Positions 27,471 through 38,076 of a DNA stretch of 64,000 nt are shown in pieces. The DNA lies in contig WWBZ02000082.1 in NCBI GenBank assembly GCA_011503125.2, positions 2,356,001-2,420,000 of the forward strand, read 5' to 3'. The translations under genes were made by a program, and so were the position numbers. This DNA comes from Botryosphaeria dothidea (lineage: Eukaryota; Ascomycota; Dothideomycetes; Botryosphaeriales; Botryosphaeriaceae). The first letter of the stretch is position 1. Each line of letters begins with the position of its first letter. Under the pieces are notes generated by a model that worked only from the letters and a program-made list of their open reading frames with translations, searched no databases and was not told where the DNA came from.

Positions 27471-28950
27471 GTCGGTGCTTCCTGCATGCATCATCATCTT
27501 CAGCTTCATCACTGTATTTGGGTCCATGTCCGCACTCTTAACAGTGCGTGACCTCGTTTCGTATCGGCATTTCCTGTATAATTTTTCTCATGTAACGCCT
27601 TCAACGTCGGCCTCGGTAAGACTCCACAACTCCGGATCAGAAAAAGTGCTTCCTCAACAAGCATCAGGTGTCTGGAGTTTGAACAACAATAAAAGATAAA
27701 GGCTCTGTCTGTTTTCATTGGTGGGAAGGAGGAGAACCGCAAATACGCGCGGCTTTAACGCTGCAAGATACCCTCGGTGGGCTCATCTGCCGCTTCATCA
27801 GCGACTCGCCAAGATAAGTAGAAAAGAAAGGAATTATTCATTGTACGAAGTCAGTGGAACAGCAAGGCAATCCTGACAACCAAGTGCCGGGCTTCTGGGT
27901 CCATCATACTTGCGGAGCCTGTCACGCCCCTTTTCCCCGTTGTAGTCAGTGCATCGACTAGGTGTGGATGGCGTCTGCGAATCAACGACGCTGGACTAAT
28001 CTTGACAGAAGGAATTGCGTGTGGATGAGTCGGCCTTCCTGTCAGGCGTCTCGTCTAACCTTTGCGGCCCAGAATAGAGTGCTGTCCGGGAGTCCAGCTT
28101 GATGCTGCAGCTAACGGCGTCCACGGGCGAATGGACCTGGGCAGAGGCGGCAAAATCGGAACTGAAAAAACCAGGCGTGTGGAACTGGAGCCCCCTGCTG
28201 GATCTCAATGGATTGTTTTTGTTTCAAAAGACCTGCTCGCCTGTCCGGAGGTACTCTGCGGGTGGCCGTTGTACTCAGGATGTCCCAAAACGGACGACCA
28301 TCCGGCGTGCCATCAGCCCTGTATGGCTGCGTCAGGTTGGCGTTGATCCCTTCGTAACTGCGAATATCGGAGGGCCTTACCTGTTCAAATTCCGTCATGC
28401 AAGACCAGTGCCGCCGGTAGCCGACACTAGACCCCGCAAATGAACCCACAATTTGCTCAGCAACCCAGGTGTCCGGTCCGTGCCGCGGCGCAAAAATTTG
28501 CTAGCTCACCACCACAGCGTTCCTTGGGTGCTTCAGGTCAGTTGCTGTTACGCAAAAGTTGAACGCTTTGAAGGTCGCCCAAAAGCCAAATGTCAGGAGA
28601 GAAGAGTGGTTCAAGCCTTGCTGCATGCGGGGGATGAACGAGGACCCTATCTGGAGCCCCAGATCGATGTGGGGGTGCACTGTCAATCCGATGGCTTCCA
28701 CCGTTTACCAGGGAGCGCTGCGGCCTGGGGAGGCGAGTGTGAACATGGTCGGTCCGTAACCGTCGCACTGACTGATCCCAACCCCAAAGAGTCGACCAAA
28801 GGTCCTAGCGGAACATCTTACGTTTCCTACCTATAAGACCTGAACCTTCGTCCTGCCTTCCAGCAGCCGTCGGTCCTGTCCAATTCGTGGCCACCACAAA
28901 CAAATTTTCGCATTTTCCGCCTCGCTGTCGTCGGCAACACATCAGCAACC
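27471..28950. other. 1.5-kb intergenic region
   Basis: Contains the 3' UTR of the C1-THF synthase and the promoter of the amino-acid permease. No gene-like frame with domain content was seen. Confidence 0.5.
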
Positions 28951-30803
28951 ATGGCTTCCTCCCCACCGGCCCAGGAGGGCACCGTCTACGTCAAGGGCTC
29001 GAACGAGTCGCTGCCCAACTACGGCTATGATGAGAAGGAGGGCGGCGATGTGATCCGGATCCCCCAGACGGCCCAGGCAGCGTACAAGGGCATCTTCTCG
29101 CCCCGGCGCATGCAGGTCATCGCCCTGGGCGGCTCCATCGGCAGCGGTCTGTTCATCACCACGGGACGCGGTCTGTCCACGGGCGGGCCCGCTGGTTTCG
29201 TCTTCGGCTATGGCTACGTTGCCATCCTGATCTGGTGTGTGCTGCAACTGCTCACCGAGATGACCGTGGCCTTTCCCGTTTCCGGAAACCTATTCGAGTA
29301 CGCGGACCGTTGGGTTGACCCCGCCCTGGCCTTCGCGGCCGGTTTCGCCGAATGGATTGGCTGGACCGCCGTGTGCGCTGCTGAGGCGACCATGTTCACT
29401 GTGTTGATCAACTACTGGGCTGATAATCGCGTGCATGATGCAGTGTGGTGTAAGTTTTATGATTTTGTTCCGAAATTTGAGATGTTCGTGTCCATTAACA
29501 TGTCTTTCCTGTTCAGTGACTATTTTCCTCATAATCGTCTTCGGTCTGTTCTTCTTGCCAAGCAAGGCCTTTGCTTGGTTTGAATACATCACTTCGCTTG
29601 TCAAGGTCACTGCGTTCTTGACCATCTTCTTCTCCTCCATTGCCATCATGGCAGGTGGTGGCCCGCAGGGCCGCGTTCACACCGGAGAAACGTGGAGAGA
29701 CTACACGAAATTCAAAAATGGCTTCGCGGTAAGTGTTTGGTCACATGTGTCTCTCCCATTGATCTTGTACTGATGTCCTTTGTCAGGGTATTGCACAGTG
29801 TATGATGCTTGCCTGCTGGGCTTACGGTGACCAAGTTTTCATCGGTATCATGGGTGGTGAAGCATTTTTCCCTCGCCTTGCCATGGCTCGTGCTTGCAAG
29901 ATGGTTACTGGGCGCATGTTTGTTATTTACATGACGTCCGTCATGTGGATTTCGCTCCTGGTCCCGTCCGATGACGGCCGTCTGTACGGTGGCTCCTCGA
30001 CTACGGCCTCCCCCTTCATCATTGCCATGGCGAATGCTGGCATCACCGGTCTTCCTCACTTCTTGAATGCTGTCATCGTCGTTGGTGTCACGGCCATCGC
30101 TTGCGAGAGTATCTACATTGCTTCCCGTACTCTTCGGTCGCTGGCCGCACAGGGTCTGATTCCCAAGTTCATGGCAGCCGTCGATGACAGGGGCCGTCCG
30201 CGTTGGTCTCTTGCTGTCACGAGCGTCATTACCATTATTTTGACCTACATCAACCTGAGCAGTAAGCATCATTCCTCTCACTAATACTAAATGGCACAGG
30301 AATCGCTGAAGCTAACATGCACAACAGGCGGCGGTGTCACTGTCTTCACTTGGTTCACCTCCATCACCTCATCGTCCTTCTTCTCCATCTGGATCATCGT
30401 CTGCATCGTCTCCTGGCGCTTCCGCGCCGCGCTCAAGGCCCAGAACGATCCTCTCTTCAACCAGCTCTACGCGTGGAAGGCGACCTTCTGGATCTTTACA
30501 ATCACCTGGCTCGCCCTCGGCTGCGCGCTCTTGACGGCCGCCTGCATCTATGTCGGCCTCTACCCCGTCGACGGCGAGGGCCTGTCGGTCGAGTCTTTCT
30601 TCCAATACGTGCTCGGCCTGATCCTCATCTTGGTCAGCTACCTTGGCTACAAGATCATCTTCAGGACCAAGTTCCGGGACGTCAAGACGGTGGATCTGAT
30701 GAGCGACCGCAGGCCGCTGAGCGACGACGATATCGCCGAGCTGGATGCATACTACAAGCAGCCAATGTACAGGAGGTTTGCTAGCTACTTCACCATCTGG
30801 TAG
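28951..30803 (+). CDS. Amino-acid permease, YAT (APC superfamily)
   Basis: Plasma-membrane amino-acid/proton symporter; specificity not readable (general or proline-type are both possible). Exons 28951-29449, 29517-29728, 29787-30261 and 30328-30803 give 553 aa, typical for the family. Hallmarks are QVIALGGSIGSGLFITTGRG in helix 1, AFPVSGNLFEYADRWVDPAL before helix 3, AAGFAEWIGWTAVCAAEATM, the helix-6 region GIAQCMMLACWAYGDQVFIG, ACESIYIASRTLRSLAAQGL and TVFTWFTSITSSSFFSIW in the second half. The N-terminal roughly 45 residues are hydrophilic and carry Lys residues that could take ubiquitin in nutrient-controlled turnover (inference). All introns are short GT-AG. Confidence 0.95.
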
Positions 30804-31588
30804 ATTGGTTGGACGGGTTTTAGGTGCGGTTAGAATAGATCGGGCTGTAGATCATGCCCCAGGTCTGGTATAGGGCAGTTTTTTTTCTTTTTCCTCAACG
30901 ACCGAATGTAGATACCTTGGATACAGGATATCACTTAGAGATGTCCCTTGATTTGGGGGGCATCCACGATAGAATGGTGGCGACGATCTTCCATGAAGCT
31001 TCATGCGTACAAAATACCTGTGTATGATACTTTGACAAATTGCGCATCTGATGTGTGAACCTTTTTGTACCATTTTCTCGATTGAGCGCGATCTGCGCCA
31101 GAGGTTGCTTCGCTATTGCACTCGGGTTTTACTACCGGCAGCGTGGCGTCGAAGTGGCAACATATTGCTTTGCTATCTTTTTGGTGTCCAAAGTGCAGCT
31201 CATCTGAGACTTTTCTCGGGTTCAAAAGTTGTTGAGGGCGGGAGCTACGGTAACGTCTGCACATCCCGAGCAATGTTTTACCGGCAAGGAGAGACCTACA
31301 GCCTCTAGTAGCCCTCCGCAGTGCGACTACCCCACTTGCGCTGTTTGATCCAAAATTTTGTCCATTTGATTTTCCAATGTGGGTGATCTGCCCTCGAGTG
31401 GTACAAGCAACGCATCTATGCTCGCAGCCAGCTGAACCGACTTCAGCGTGCGCCGGGCAGGTACCACAATTGCAAACTCGCCTCCACCTGAGATTTTCAT
31501 CGCCACAATTGCGACAATCGCGGTTGTCCAGCTGCTATGCCCAAGCGGCATGACGTATGAGAATTTTAGCTCAGCACAAAATTGTAAA
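30804..31588. other. Convergent 3' intergenic region
   Basis: Between the permease stop and the downstream end of the WKF-protein tail. No gene supported. Confidence 0.45.
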
Positions 31589-32038
31589 TCATTCGCTGTC
31601 ACTGCTGTTGTCACTGTTGTCGCTATCATCGCTGTCCCTCCTGTTTCTTCTTCCTTGCGCTCTTCTCCCTTGCTTGCATCCCCAGCTTCGGGACTCTGAG
31701 TCGGAATCAGAGCTACTGCGCTGCTGGAGGTCGTCAGAAGCTGGAATCCGAGTCGTCGGGAATCGGCAGTCGGACTCAGAATCAGAGCTGGCTCGTCCGA
31801 GCTGGAAGATACGACAGAGCTCTCGTCGCTCGAGCTGTCCTCATCCTCGCTGCTGCTGCTGAAATCCTGCGTGCGGGACTTCCTGGACGAGAACGCTTCT
31901 TGTTGCCATCCTCGGGCGCCTCGACCTCTTTCTGTCGGCGCGATCTTCTTGCTGACCGCTGCGGGAGGCTCTTCGACGTGACCCCATGGCCTTCAGGACC
32001 TGTCAGCGCGGGCGACGCTTAGCCCCGTGTGCTTGGTA
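31589..32038 (-). pseudogene. Frame-broken acidic/basic C-terminal tail of the WKF-domain gene
   Basis: Directly downstream of the WKF open frame, the minus strand keeps a coding look but switches frame repeatedly. In order: an Ala/Pro/Lys piece (EEPPAAVSKKIAPTE), a charged piece in a second frame (KEVEAPEDGNKKRSRPGSPA), a Ser/Asp/Glu run back in the first frame (SSSSEDEDSSSDESS), then a third frame with SSSDSDSES and the end DSDDSDNSDNSSDSE before a stop at 31589. Alternating basic and Ser-acidic tails are typical of nucleolar proteins. This is best explained as the true C-terminus of the adjacent gene interrupted by several single-base indels, either real decay or assembly error. Confidence 0.6.
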
Positions 32039-32986
32039 TCATCGCTCTTGATCTTGGTGGTTTCCTCCAGAACTTTTGTCCGCTTCTTGTTTGAGGAGAT
32101 AGCGGGCATTGGCACCTTTGAGGCCGGTAATATATGCCTCGACGGCCGGGTCGTAGGATGCAGGGACACGGTAGACATTGAAGAGGTTCTTGAGGAGGTC
32201 GACTTGGTGCTTCTTGTTGAACTTCCAGTTGGCGTTGTCAGAATGATACTGCTGGAGGTAGTTGACGTATGGCGGGAGGTCTTTTGCTTCTTTCGCGGAT
32301 TCTGCCGCCTTAGTGGCGTTCCGCTGCTCCTTCTTCGCCTTCTTGAGCTCCTTCTTGGACGACTCGTTCAAGTGGCTTGCCGGCTCGGCATCTTCAACGG
32401 CTGATTCAGTGCTGGGGACGATGGCGTCCTCGCTTGACAAACCGGTTTGAGTCTTGGCCCAGGCCTTGAAGAGCTGTTGACCACTATCGCCGTCGGACTT
32501 CTTGGTATCCGGAGTAAAGCTTACGGACTTCTTGCGCTTGAGGCGTTTGACCGGAGTGGAAAATGCTTCGACTTTTTCTTGGCTGTCGGGGTTCTCGGCT
32601 GTTCGGTCAGGAAGTACGGTCGTATCGTCGGATTCTTTCCCGGGCTTCTTTTCCTTCTTTTCATTTTTCTCTTTTTTCTCTTTCTTGTCCTTCTTGGATG
32701 CCTTAGCTGAGGTGGATGCTGCTTGTTCAGGTTCGGCAGTTTCTTCAGCTTGCTCAAGCCTCCTCTTTTTGGACTTCTTAGAGGGCGTTTCGCCGGGCAC
32801 ATGGTTTGATGGAGGCCTTGCAGCTGCTTCCGAGCCCGCCTCATCGCGGGCTCTCTTTTTGGAAGGCGGGGCGTGATCAGACGAGGGCGTAACTGCCGCA
32901 GGACTCTCGTCATTGGCGTACTTGAGCTTGAGGCCCAGCTTTTTCCACGCTGGCACGCGGGGCGTGGATTTCGGAGTGTCCGCCAT
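32039..32986 (-). CDS. WKF-domain (C7orf50-like) nucleolar-type protein
   Basis: Homologue of the eukaryotic WKF-domain family (Pfam WKF, human C7orf50), thought to be nucleolar and linked to ribosome biogenesis. The uninterrupted frame gives 315 aa: N-terminal RVPAWKKLGLKLKYA, then a long Lys/Glu/Ser-rich disordered segment with Lys blocks that resemble nuclear/nucleolar localisation signals (KKSKKRRLE, KRLKRKKSVSFTP), and near the end the WKF domain (YLQQYHSDNANWKFNKKHQV to VEAYITGLKGANARYLL). After RYLLKQEADK the frame departs from the expected continuation. Removing one base from the A4 run (T4 on the plus strand, 32074-32077) would lead into VLEETTKIKSDD, which is more family-like. The real protein is therefore probably longer than the open frame. 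Confidence 0.82.
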   Translation of the reverse strand: MADTPKSTPRVPAWKKLGLKLKYANDESPAAVTPSSDHAPPSKKRARDEAGSEAAARPPSNHVPGETPSKKSKKRRLEQAEETAEPEQAASTSAKASKKDKKEKKEKNEKKEKKPGKESDDTTVLPDRTAENPDSQEKVEAFSTPVKRLKRKKSVSFTPDTKKSDGDSGQQLFKAWAKTQTGLSSEDAIVPSTESAVEDAEPASHLNESSKKELKKAKKEQRNATKAAESAKEAKDLPPYVNYLQQYHSDNANWKFNKKHQVDLLKNLFNVYRVPASYDPAVEAYITGLKGANARYLLKQEADKSSGGNHQDQER

Positions 32987-33346
32987 GACGGCTGGTGCTA
33001 GCGAGTATTTTGGTCCTGTAGAGAATAGCGGAGGAGCCCGGTGACGCTGTGGGAGAGGTTTTCTCAGCTTGCTTGGACACGGCGGAATGTGTCGAAAAAT
33101 TGCCAGGGCGACGCTGATTGGCTCGTGGGCGGGAGGCGGCGATCATGGGCGCCGGGGTGGCCCATGCTCTAGCGGCCTCGCCTGCTCGCAGGCTCCGACA
33201 GCAACGCGTGCGTTGACATAGCTCGACAGCTCCATCATCCACCGCTATCACGCCCAACCCATCTCAGCCCGCATTTCCCTCCGACCACCGTCTAGACCCG
33301 TCACCACTGCAGCTGAGTTCACCGTCCGCTTCACATATAAGCCGCC
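32987..33346. other. Divergent promoter region
   Basis: 360 bp between the starts of the WKF gene (minus) and proteasome alpha-1 (plus). Probably a shared housekeeping promoter. No specific proteasome control element was recognised. Confidence 0.5.
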
Positions 33347-34552
33347 ATGTCTGGTACGTCGCTCTGTCCCGCCTCGTCCACAGCAGCGAGAGTTCCCCGA
33401 GCTGACCATCCGCCGTCCAACAGGAAGCGCAGGCTACGACAGACACATTACCATCTTCTCCGACCAAGGTCGTCTGTACCAAGTCGGTGCGTACACTGCT
33501 CCCGTGCGACGCCGCTCGACGATTACGTTCCACGCTGGAAGTAGCGGCGACGATGGACGTCACAAAACATGTAGCAGGAGGCTGACGGGTGTGGTGTAAC
33601 ATCACAGAGTATGCATTCAAGGCTATCACTGCGGCAAACATCACGTCGGTGGGAGTGAGGGGCAAGGACTGCGCTGTTGTCCTGACCCAGAAGAAGGTCC
33701 CCGTACGTCCTGCATCCGCCGCCATCCATGCCAGGTGCGCCGTCTGACGACAGCGTGTACAGGACAAGCTCATTGAGCCCTCTTCGGTTTTCCTATGTCT
33801 TCAAGCTCTCGCCTTCGGTCGGTTGCGTCATGACGGGTTCCATCGCCGACGCCAGGGCCTCGGTCATGCGTGCGCAGGGCGAGGCTGCCGAGTTCAGGTA
33901 CAAGTACGGCTATGAGATGCCTTGCGACGTTTTGGCGAAGCGGATAGCGAACATCAGTCAGGTCTACACTCAGCGGGTAAGTAATGTTCTGTGACAGGAT
34001 CGCTTGGCGGGGTATCTCTCCTAAGGTGTGCGCTTTGAAGCCATCGGTAATTACCAAGCACCCACGCCTTGGCGATTGCTTAACCTACCTTGTTGAAGCG
34101 ATGCTCTCGGACCGACCTCAAAATTTGGGGTGCTGCGGCGATGCTGATGTAATTGCGATGTGCAGGCTTACATGCGACCGCTCGGCGTCGCTACGACGCT
34201 CGTCTCGTTGGACTCGGAATTCGGCCCCCAGCTGTACAAGTGCGATCCAGCAGGCTACTACGTCGGCTACAAGGCCACTGCGTCCGGCCCGAAGACGCAG
34301 GAGGCGCTCAACTTCCTCGAGAAGAAGCTGAAGAACCGCGACTGCGCTGAAGGCGACTGGAAGGATGTGGTGGAGCTGGGCATCTCGACGCTGAGCCAAG
34401 TACTGAGCGTTGATTTCAAAAAGAACGAGCTGGAGATCGGAATCGTGGGCGGACCACGAGCTGACGGACAGGCGGGCACCGACTCAGAGTTCCGAGTGCT
34501 TACCGAGGACGAGATCGACGAGCGGTTACAGGCTATCGCGGACAAGGACTGA
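33347..34552 (+). CDS. SCL1: 20S proteasome subunit alpha-1 (Scl1/PSMA6), one-base frameshift in exon 4
   Basis: Alpha-ring subunit of the 20S proteasome, essential in eukaryotes, cytosol and nucleus. Exons 33347-33353, 33424-33486, 33608-33702, 33763-33976 and 34166-34552 would give about 254 aa. The N-terminus [20 protein letters not shown], the alpha signature [65 protein letters not shown] and [20 protein letters not shown] all match this subunit rather than other alphas. The Asp/Lys-rich end [17 protein letters not shown] also fits. Within exon 4, after EPSSV, the frame is one base long at a T4 run (33788-33791). With three Ts the expected S-Y-V-F-K follows. An intron cannot explain it, since the gap is a single base. 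As written the protein would terminate early. Confidence 0.93.
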
Positions 34553-35546
34553 GCGAGACAGCAGGGCACGTCGTCTTCGCGAGCGTTGAATAGGGCGCAG
34601 TGAGGTCAGGCCGATGGTGCCGGCGCAGACAGGGGGAGCGTTCTCGGGAATCTGGTGCGACGGTGAGTGCGCATCATCCGTGCAGGGCGGTTCAGCCGCA
34701 ACGGGGGTCTTGTACGTATCGGTAGCTCTCTTTCGGCCATGCAAACCCATTCAGCTCCGACCTGTCCCTTTTTGCTCAGCGCAATCCCGTATTGGAGCAG
34801 CTCACAGATACACAGCCGCCCGCGTGGCGGGCCTCCGCACGCGCAACAGCGTGCCCGGCTGATGGGCGCAAGGACGCACCGCATTGCCCAAGCGATGGCG
34901 CTGCTACTAATTTTGTGCATGGCAGCCAATCCTCAGTCCCCAGGCGCTCTTCAGCGATAACGTGAGCGGTCGCAATGGGGCGTCGTCTCGGTGCCATTAG
35001 CTCCCTTGGGACGTGGCGGCTGGGCGTGGCGCTCACGAAGCTGACTTCGACTGCAAGCGATCCACTCCCCACTGACCACCCGCGCCCGTGACTGTGCATC
35101 ACTTTCAGCTTCGACCTCTTTTCGTGATGTGAAGATTCCCATCCTTCGTCATGGCCGCCGCCGATCTGAACTAACCCCCCTCCCCTGCATCGCTGAACTC
35201 TGGCGCCATCGCCCAGCTGGTCAAGCCCCGTCCGCGCTGAGAGACAGGGCTCCATTGCCCACTGCCGTACCATGCTCGGCACGCGCACAGGCAGCGGGAG
35301 GAGCCATGAGCCGGACCCTTCTTGCAATGCAAAGGCGCCCGCCGTTTCCCGGCTCGAGTCGTTTGACACAAGGTCGAGTAGTGCCACGAACGAGCTCTTC
35401 GTTTATAACCACCGCGGCGGCCATCCTTTAGGTCCCAGCAAGTTGAGGTTAGTCTGTCGTTGATCACCTTTCCGCCGCCGAGCTCCTACTTCTTGTTCTT
35501 CCTTCCCTCTTCCCGCTTTCGTTTTAATAGTAATTGTTTTTTCGCC
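34553..35546. other. Intergenic region
   Basis: About 1 kb between two plus-strand genes. No coding or RNA gene supported. Confidence 0.5.
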
Positions 35547-36309
35547 ATGTCTGATGGACGTGAGTGCCCTAAGCCCGGGGAAATTCCCCTACAGTGGACT
35601 ATTGCTGAGCATAATATCTCCTAGTCAATGACGCCCGAGCCATTCGCATTGCCGAGATCATGACGGACTTTCGGAACCTGCAACACTACATCGCCCAGAT
35701 ACGAGTCTCCCCAGCCCCGGCAGAGTATTATCTTGAAGGATATCGCCTCGTTCGCCAATGCTACGCCGAAGCCCAGGCCGTCCTAGCGGCACCTTTCAAC
35801 ACCAACAATTCTTCGGCAGAGCATCCGGAACAGCAGAAGGTCCTTCTGAAAGCGTATGAGAACCCCCAGAGCGCCGTGGATTCAGACCAACCCCGCCGTG
35901 GCATCGTTCCTGACATGTCTTTCTTTCAGGGTACTCCTCGATTCCAGCATCAGGCGCTTCCGCTGCCAAAAGATATATCTACGCGCAACTGCAGCTATGC
36001 GCTGGATAAACTCCCGGGACGCGATTTTGGGAGAGGGAACGGCGGGGAATGCAAACCCCACGACGCTTCGGGGGTTGACGACACTTTGCAAGCTGTGAGC
36101 ATCTTCCCAAAACAACCCCTTTCGGGTGGTTATTCAAACAAACCACTTGAAGAGAATAGAGGACTGAGACTAGTTTGAATCTATAGGAGCTTGCGAGCAT
36201 CACAGACGAATATGTCGAATATAGTCTGCGGTCCCAGGATATCCAGCAAGGGAAATGGCTCGCTGAGGATCCTGACCTCAGGACGATCCAGCAGTACCCC
36301 TTTCCTTAG
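35547..36309 (+). CDS. Hypothetical protein, about 200 aa
   Basis: Not recognised. Exons 35547-35559 (13 nt, encoding MSDG), 35625-36094 and 36187-36309 join with correct phases to 201 aa. Splice sites are good: gtgagt..ctag and gtgagc..atag. The predicted protein is soluble, without signal peptide or membrane span. Its first part looks helical (NDARAIRIAEIMTDFRNLQH, then YYLEGYRLVRQCYAEAQAVL). A polar, Pro/Gln-rich middle follows, then a charged helical end (ELASITDEYVEYSLRSQDIQ) finishing in QQYPFP. The tiny first exon and phase-consistent junctions argue for a real gene. An alternative is that exon 3 belongs to another isoform. Confidence 0.6.
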
Positions 36310-37288
36310 TGGATCGTTGACCATTCGTCGAGCTCTGAACAGTTTTTACCCCAAATTAGGAACCCAAGGACAAGGCCTGGTGCCTCCCTTCTCTTACGAC
36401 GCGAGACGAGACGAGACGACCTCCTAGATTGCGAGTATCTCCTTTTCCACACTGTTATTTCCTATCGACTATTTCCTATCGACTATTCCCGCCCCTTGGA
36501 TGTCCTGGAGACCCTACCATGTTCAGCGCAATACCCCTTGTATTCTTAGCGTTCCAGCGTCCCCCGTTACATGTCGCCGAGGCATCGCTCTGTTGACCAG
36601 CAGGATGCTAAACGCTTTCGTTTTCATTGAGCATTCATATCCAGAACTCTTCATACTTTGGCGTCCTCTTTGGTTGTAATTGTGTTACTATGTGTATCCA
36701 TTCATGAAGCTAAGTAACTCGAATGATGTAGCACTAAGCGTAGAAGTAACCTGCAAAATCGGGTGCAGCATCCCTGGTGTTGCTCCGCGATTTCATCTTA
36801 CAGCCTTGAAGACACATGCATCAACAGAGCTAAGCCGCCGAGTATTTCTCATCACAGTTGCAACCGCCAACGTTCATACCAATCGCATAGCAGAACCACG
36901 AGACAGGAAAGAACTTCTGATTATCATACGATCACATTCGGACCGTTGGACAATAGTATCGGCCGAATGCGCTTGGACATGTCCGGTATTTTCACAACCT
37001 TTCACCAGAGAAAAGAAGGAAAACCTTGCAGTCACACCGTCACGCTCTAGGCCCTGGCTCAACGGCCTTTTTTGCGCCACAGCCTGCACGCATTTGCATG
37101 TTGGATGCGGAGGACGACGTACGCGCACGCCTTTTCTTCAACGGCGCCTCCGGCGTGGCCGAAGGCTTTCTCCTGCACCCCACATTTTTTTTTTCAGGTG
37201 GTGGGGTACTTCACTGCCCTGGCATAAGTAAAGAGGACTGTCGTCATACCGAAACGTGCCGCCCACACTAAGTGCTCACATGCAGCGA

Positions 37289-37308
37289 GGGGGGGGGGGG
37301 GGGGGGGG
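37289..37308. repeat. G20 homopolymer followed by short G tracts
   Basis: Twenty consecutive G on the plus strand, then ggagggagggggg-type tracts to about 37320. Such a sequence can form a G-quadruplex and is also a classic place for sequencing and assembly errors, so its length is uncertain. Confidence 0.9.
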
Positions 37309-38044
37309 AGGGAGGGGGGACTTCCCGCTCACTATCGAAGGAACAATCACTTTTAGTGGTCATTCGTAGTGCGGTTCCTTTCCGCGCTCGGAGGGCGTCC
37401 CAGGAGCCCGGTATTGCCGCTCGCCGGGGAGCCGGACTATAACTCTCACGTCCGCTACCCGGTAAGTCCATTCGGGAAGTGCCCCCTTTGCCGTAAGGCA
37501 GCACTCTTCTGCTAGTACCTTTCCGACGATGGCTACCTGACCCGACCGGCTTCGCCTAAGGCGAGTAAAATGCACCATGGCGGAAGAACTTCACCGGGCG
37601 CTGCTAGACGACGGTGTGAAATTGCGTTCCCAAGCGAAGCTTTTTGGGCAATCAAGGTAGACTACTGGCTTGGCAGGTGATTGGCCAGGAGGCGGGAAAA
37701 GGGTCCCAGCCTGTGATTGCCATTCGTACTCCAAAGGGAATAGGCAGCCTGGGTGTAAATTGAACCGAAGGTTTAGGGCTAGGCGCGCGAATCATGACTT
37801 GCAAGCTTCCTCGTATTCTCACTATCGAAGCAGGTCCAAATCTACAATGCCCTTGAAGACGCAAGCAGAGCGTTCATCACTTGTTCTTGAGTAAGTCGAT
37901 TCACAAACACAGACCCGGTCAGTCTTGGCGGATCCTTCCTCGACCGTTAGGAATCCACTGTTATTGGCTCCCCAGCCTCGTACCCGGGAGAATCGTCGAT
38001 AACCAAGTTTATTGAGGGAAGGTGGACCTGAGCAATCAAGCAAG

Positions 38045-38076
<32 letters not shown>
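38045..38076. repeat. (TCA)n trinucleotide microsatellite
   Basis: About ten tandem TCA/ATC units directly visible, in a region with no supported gene. On the opposite strand it would encode Asp or Met runs in small open frames, which makes those frames look better than they are. Confidence 0.95.
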
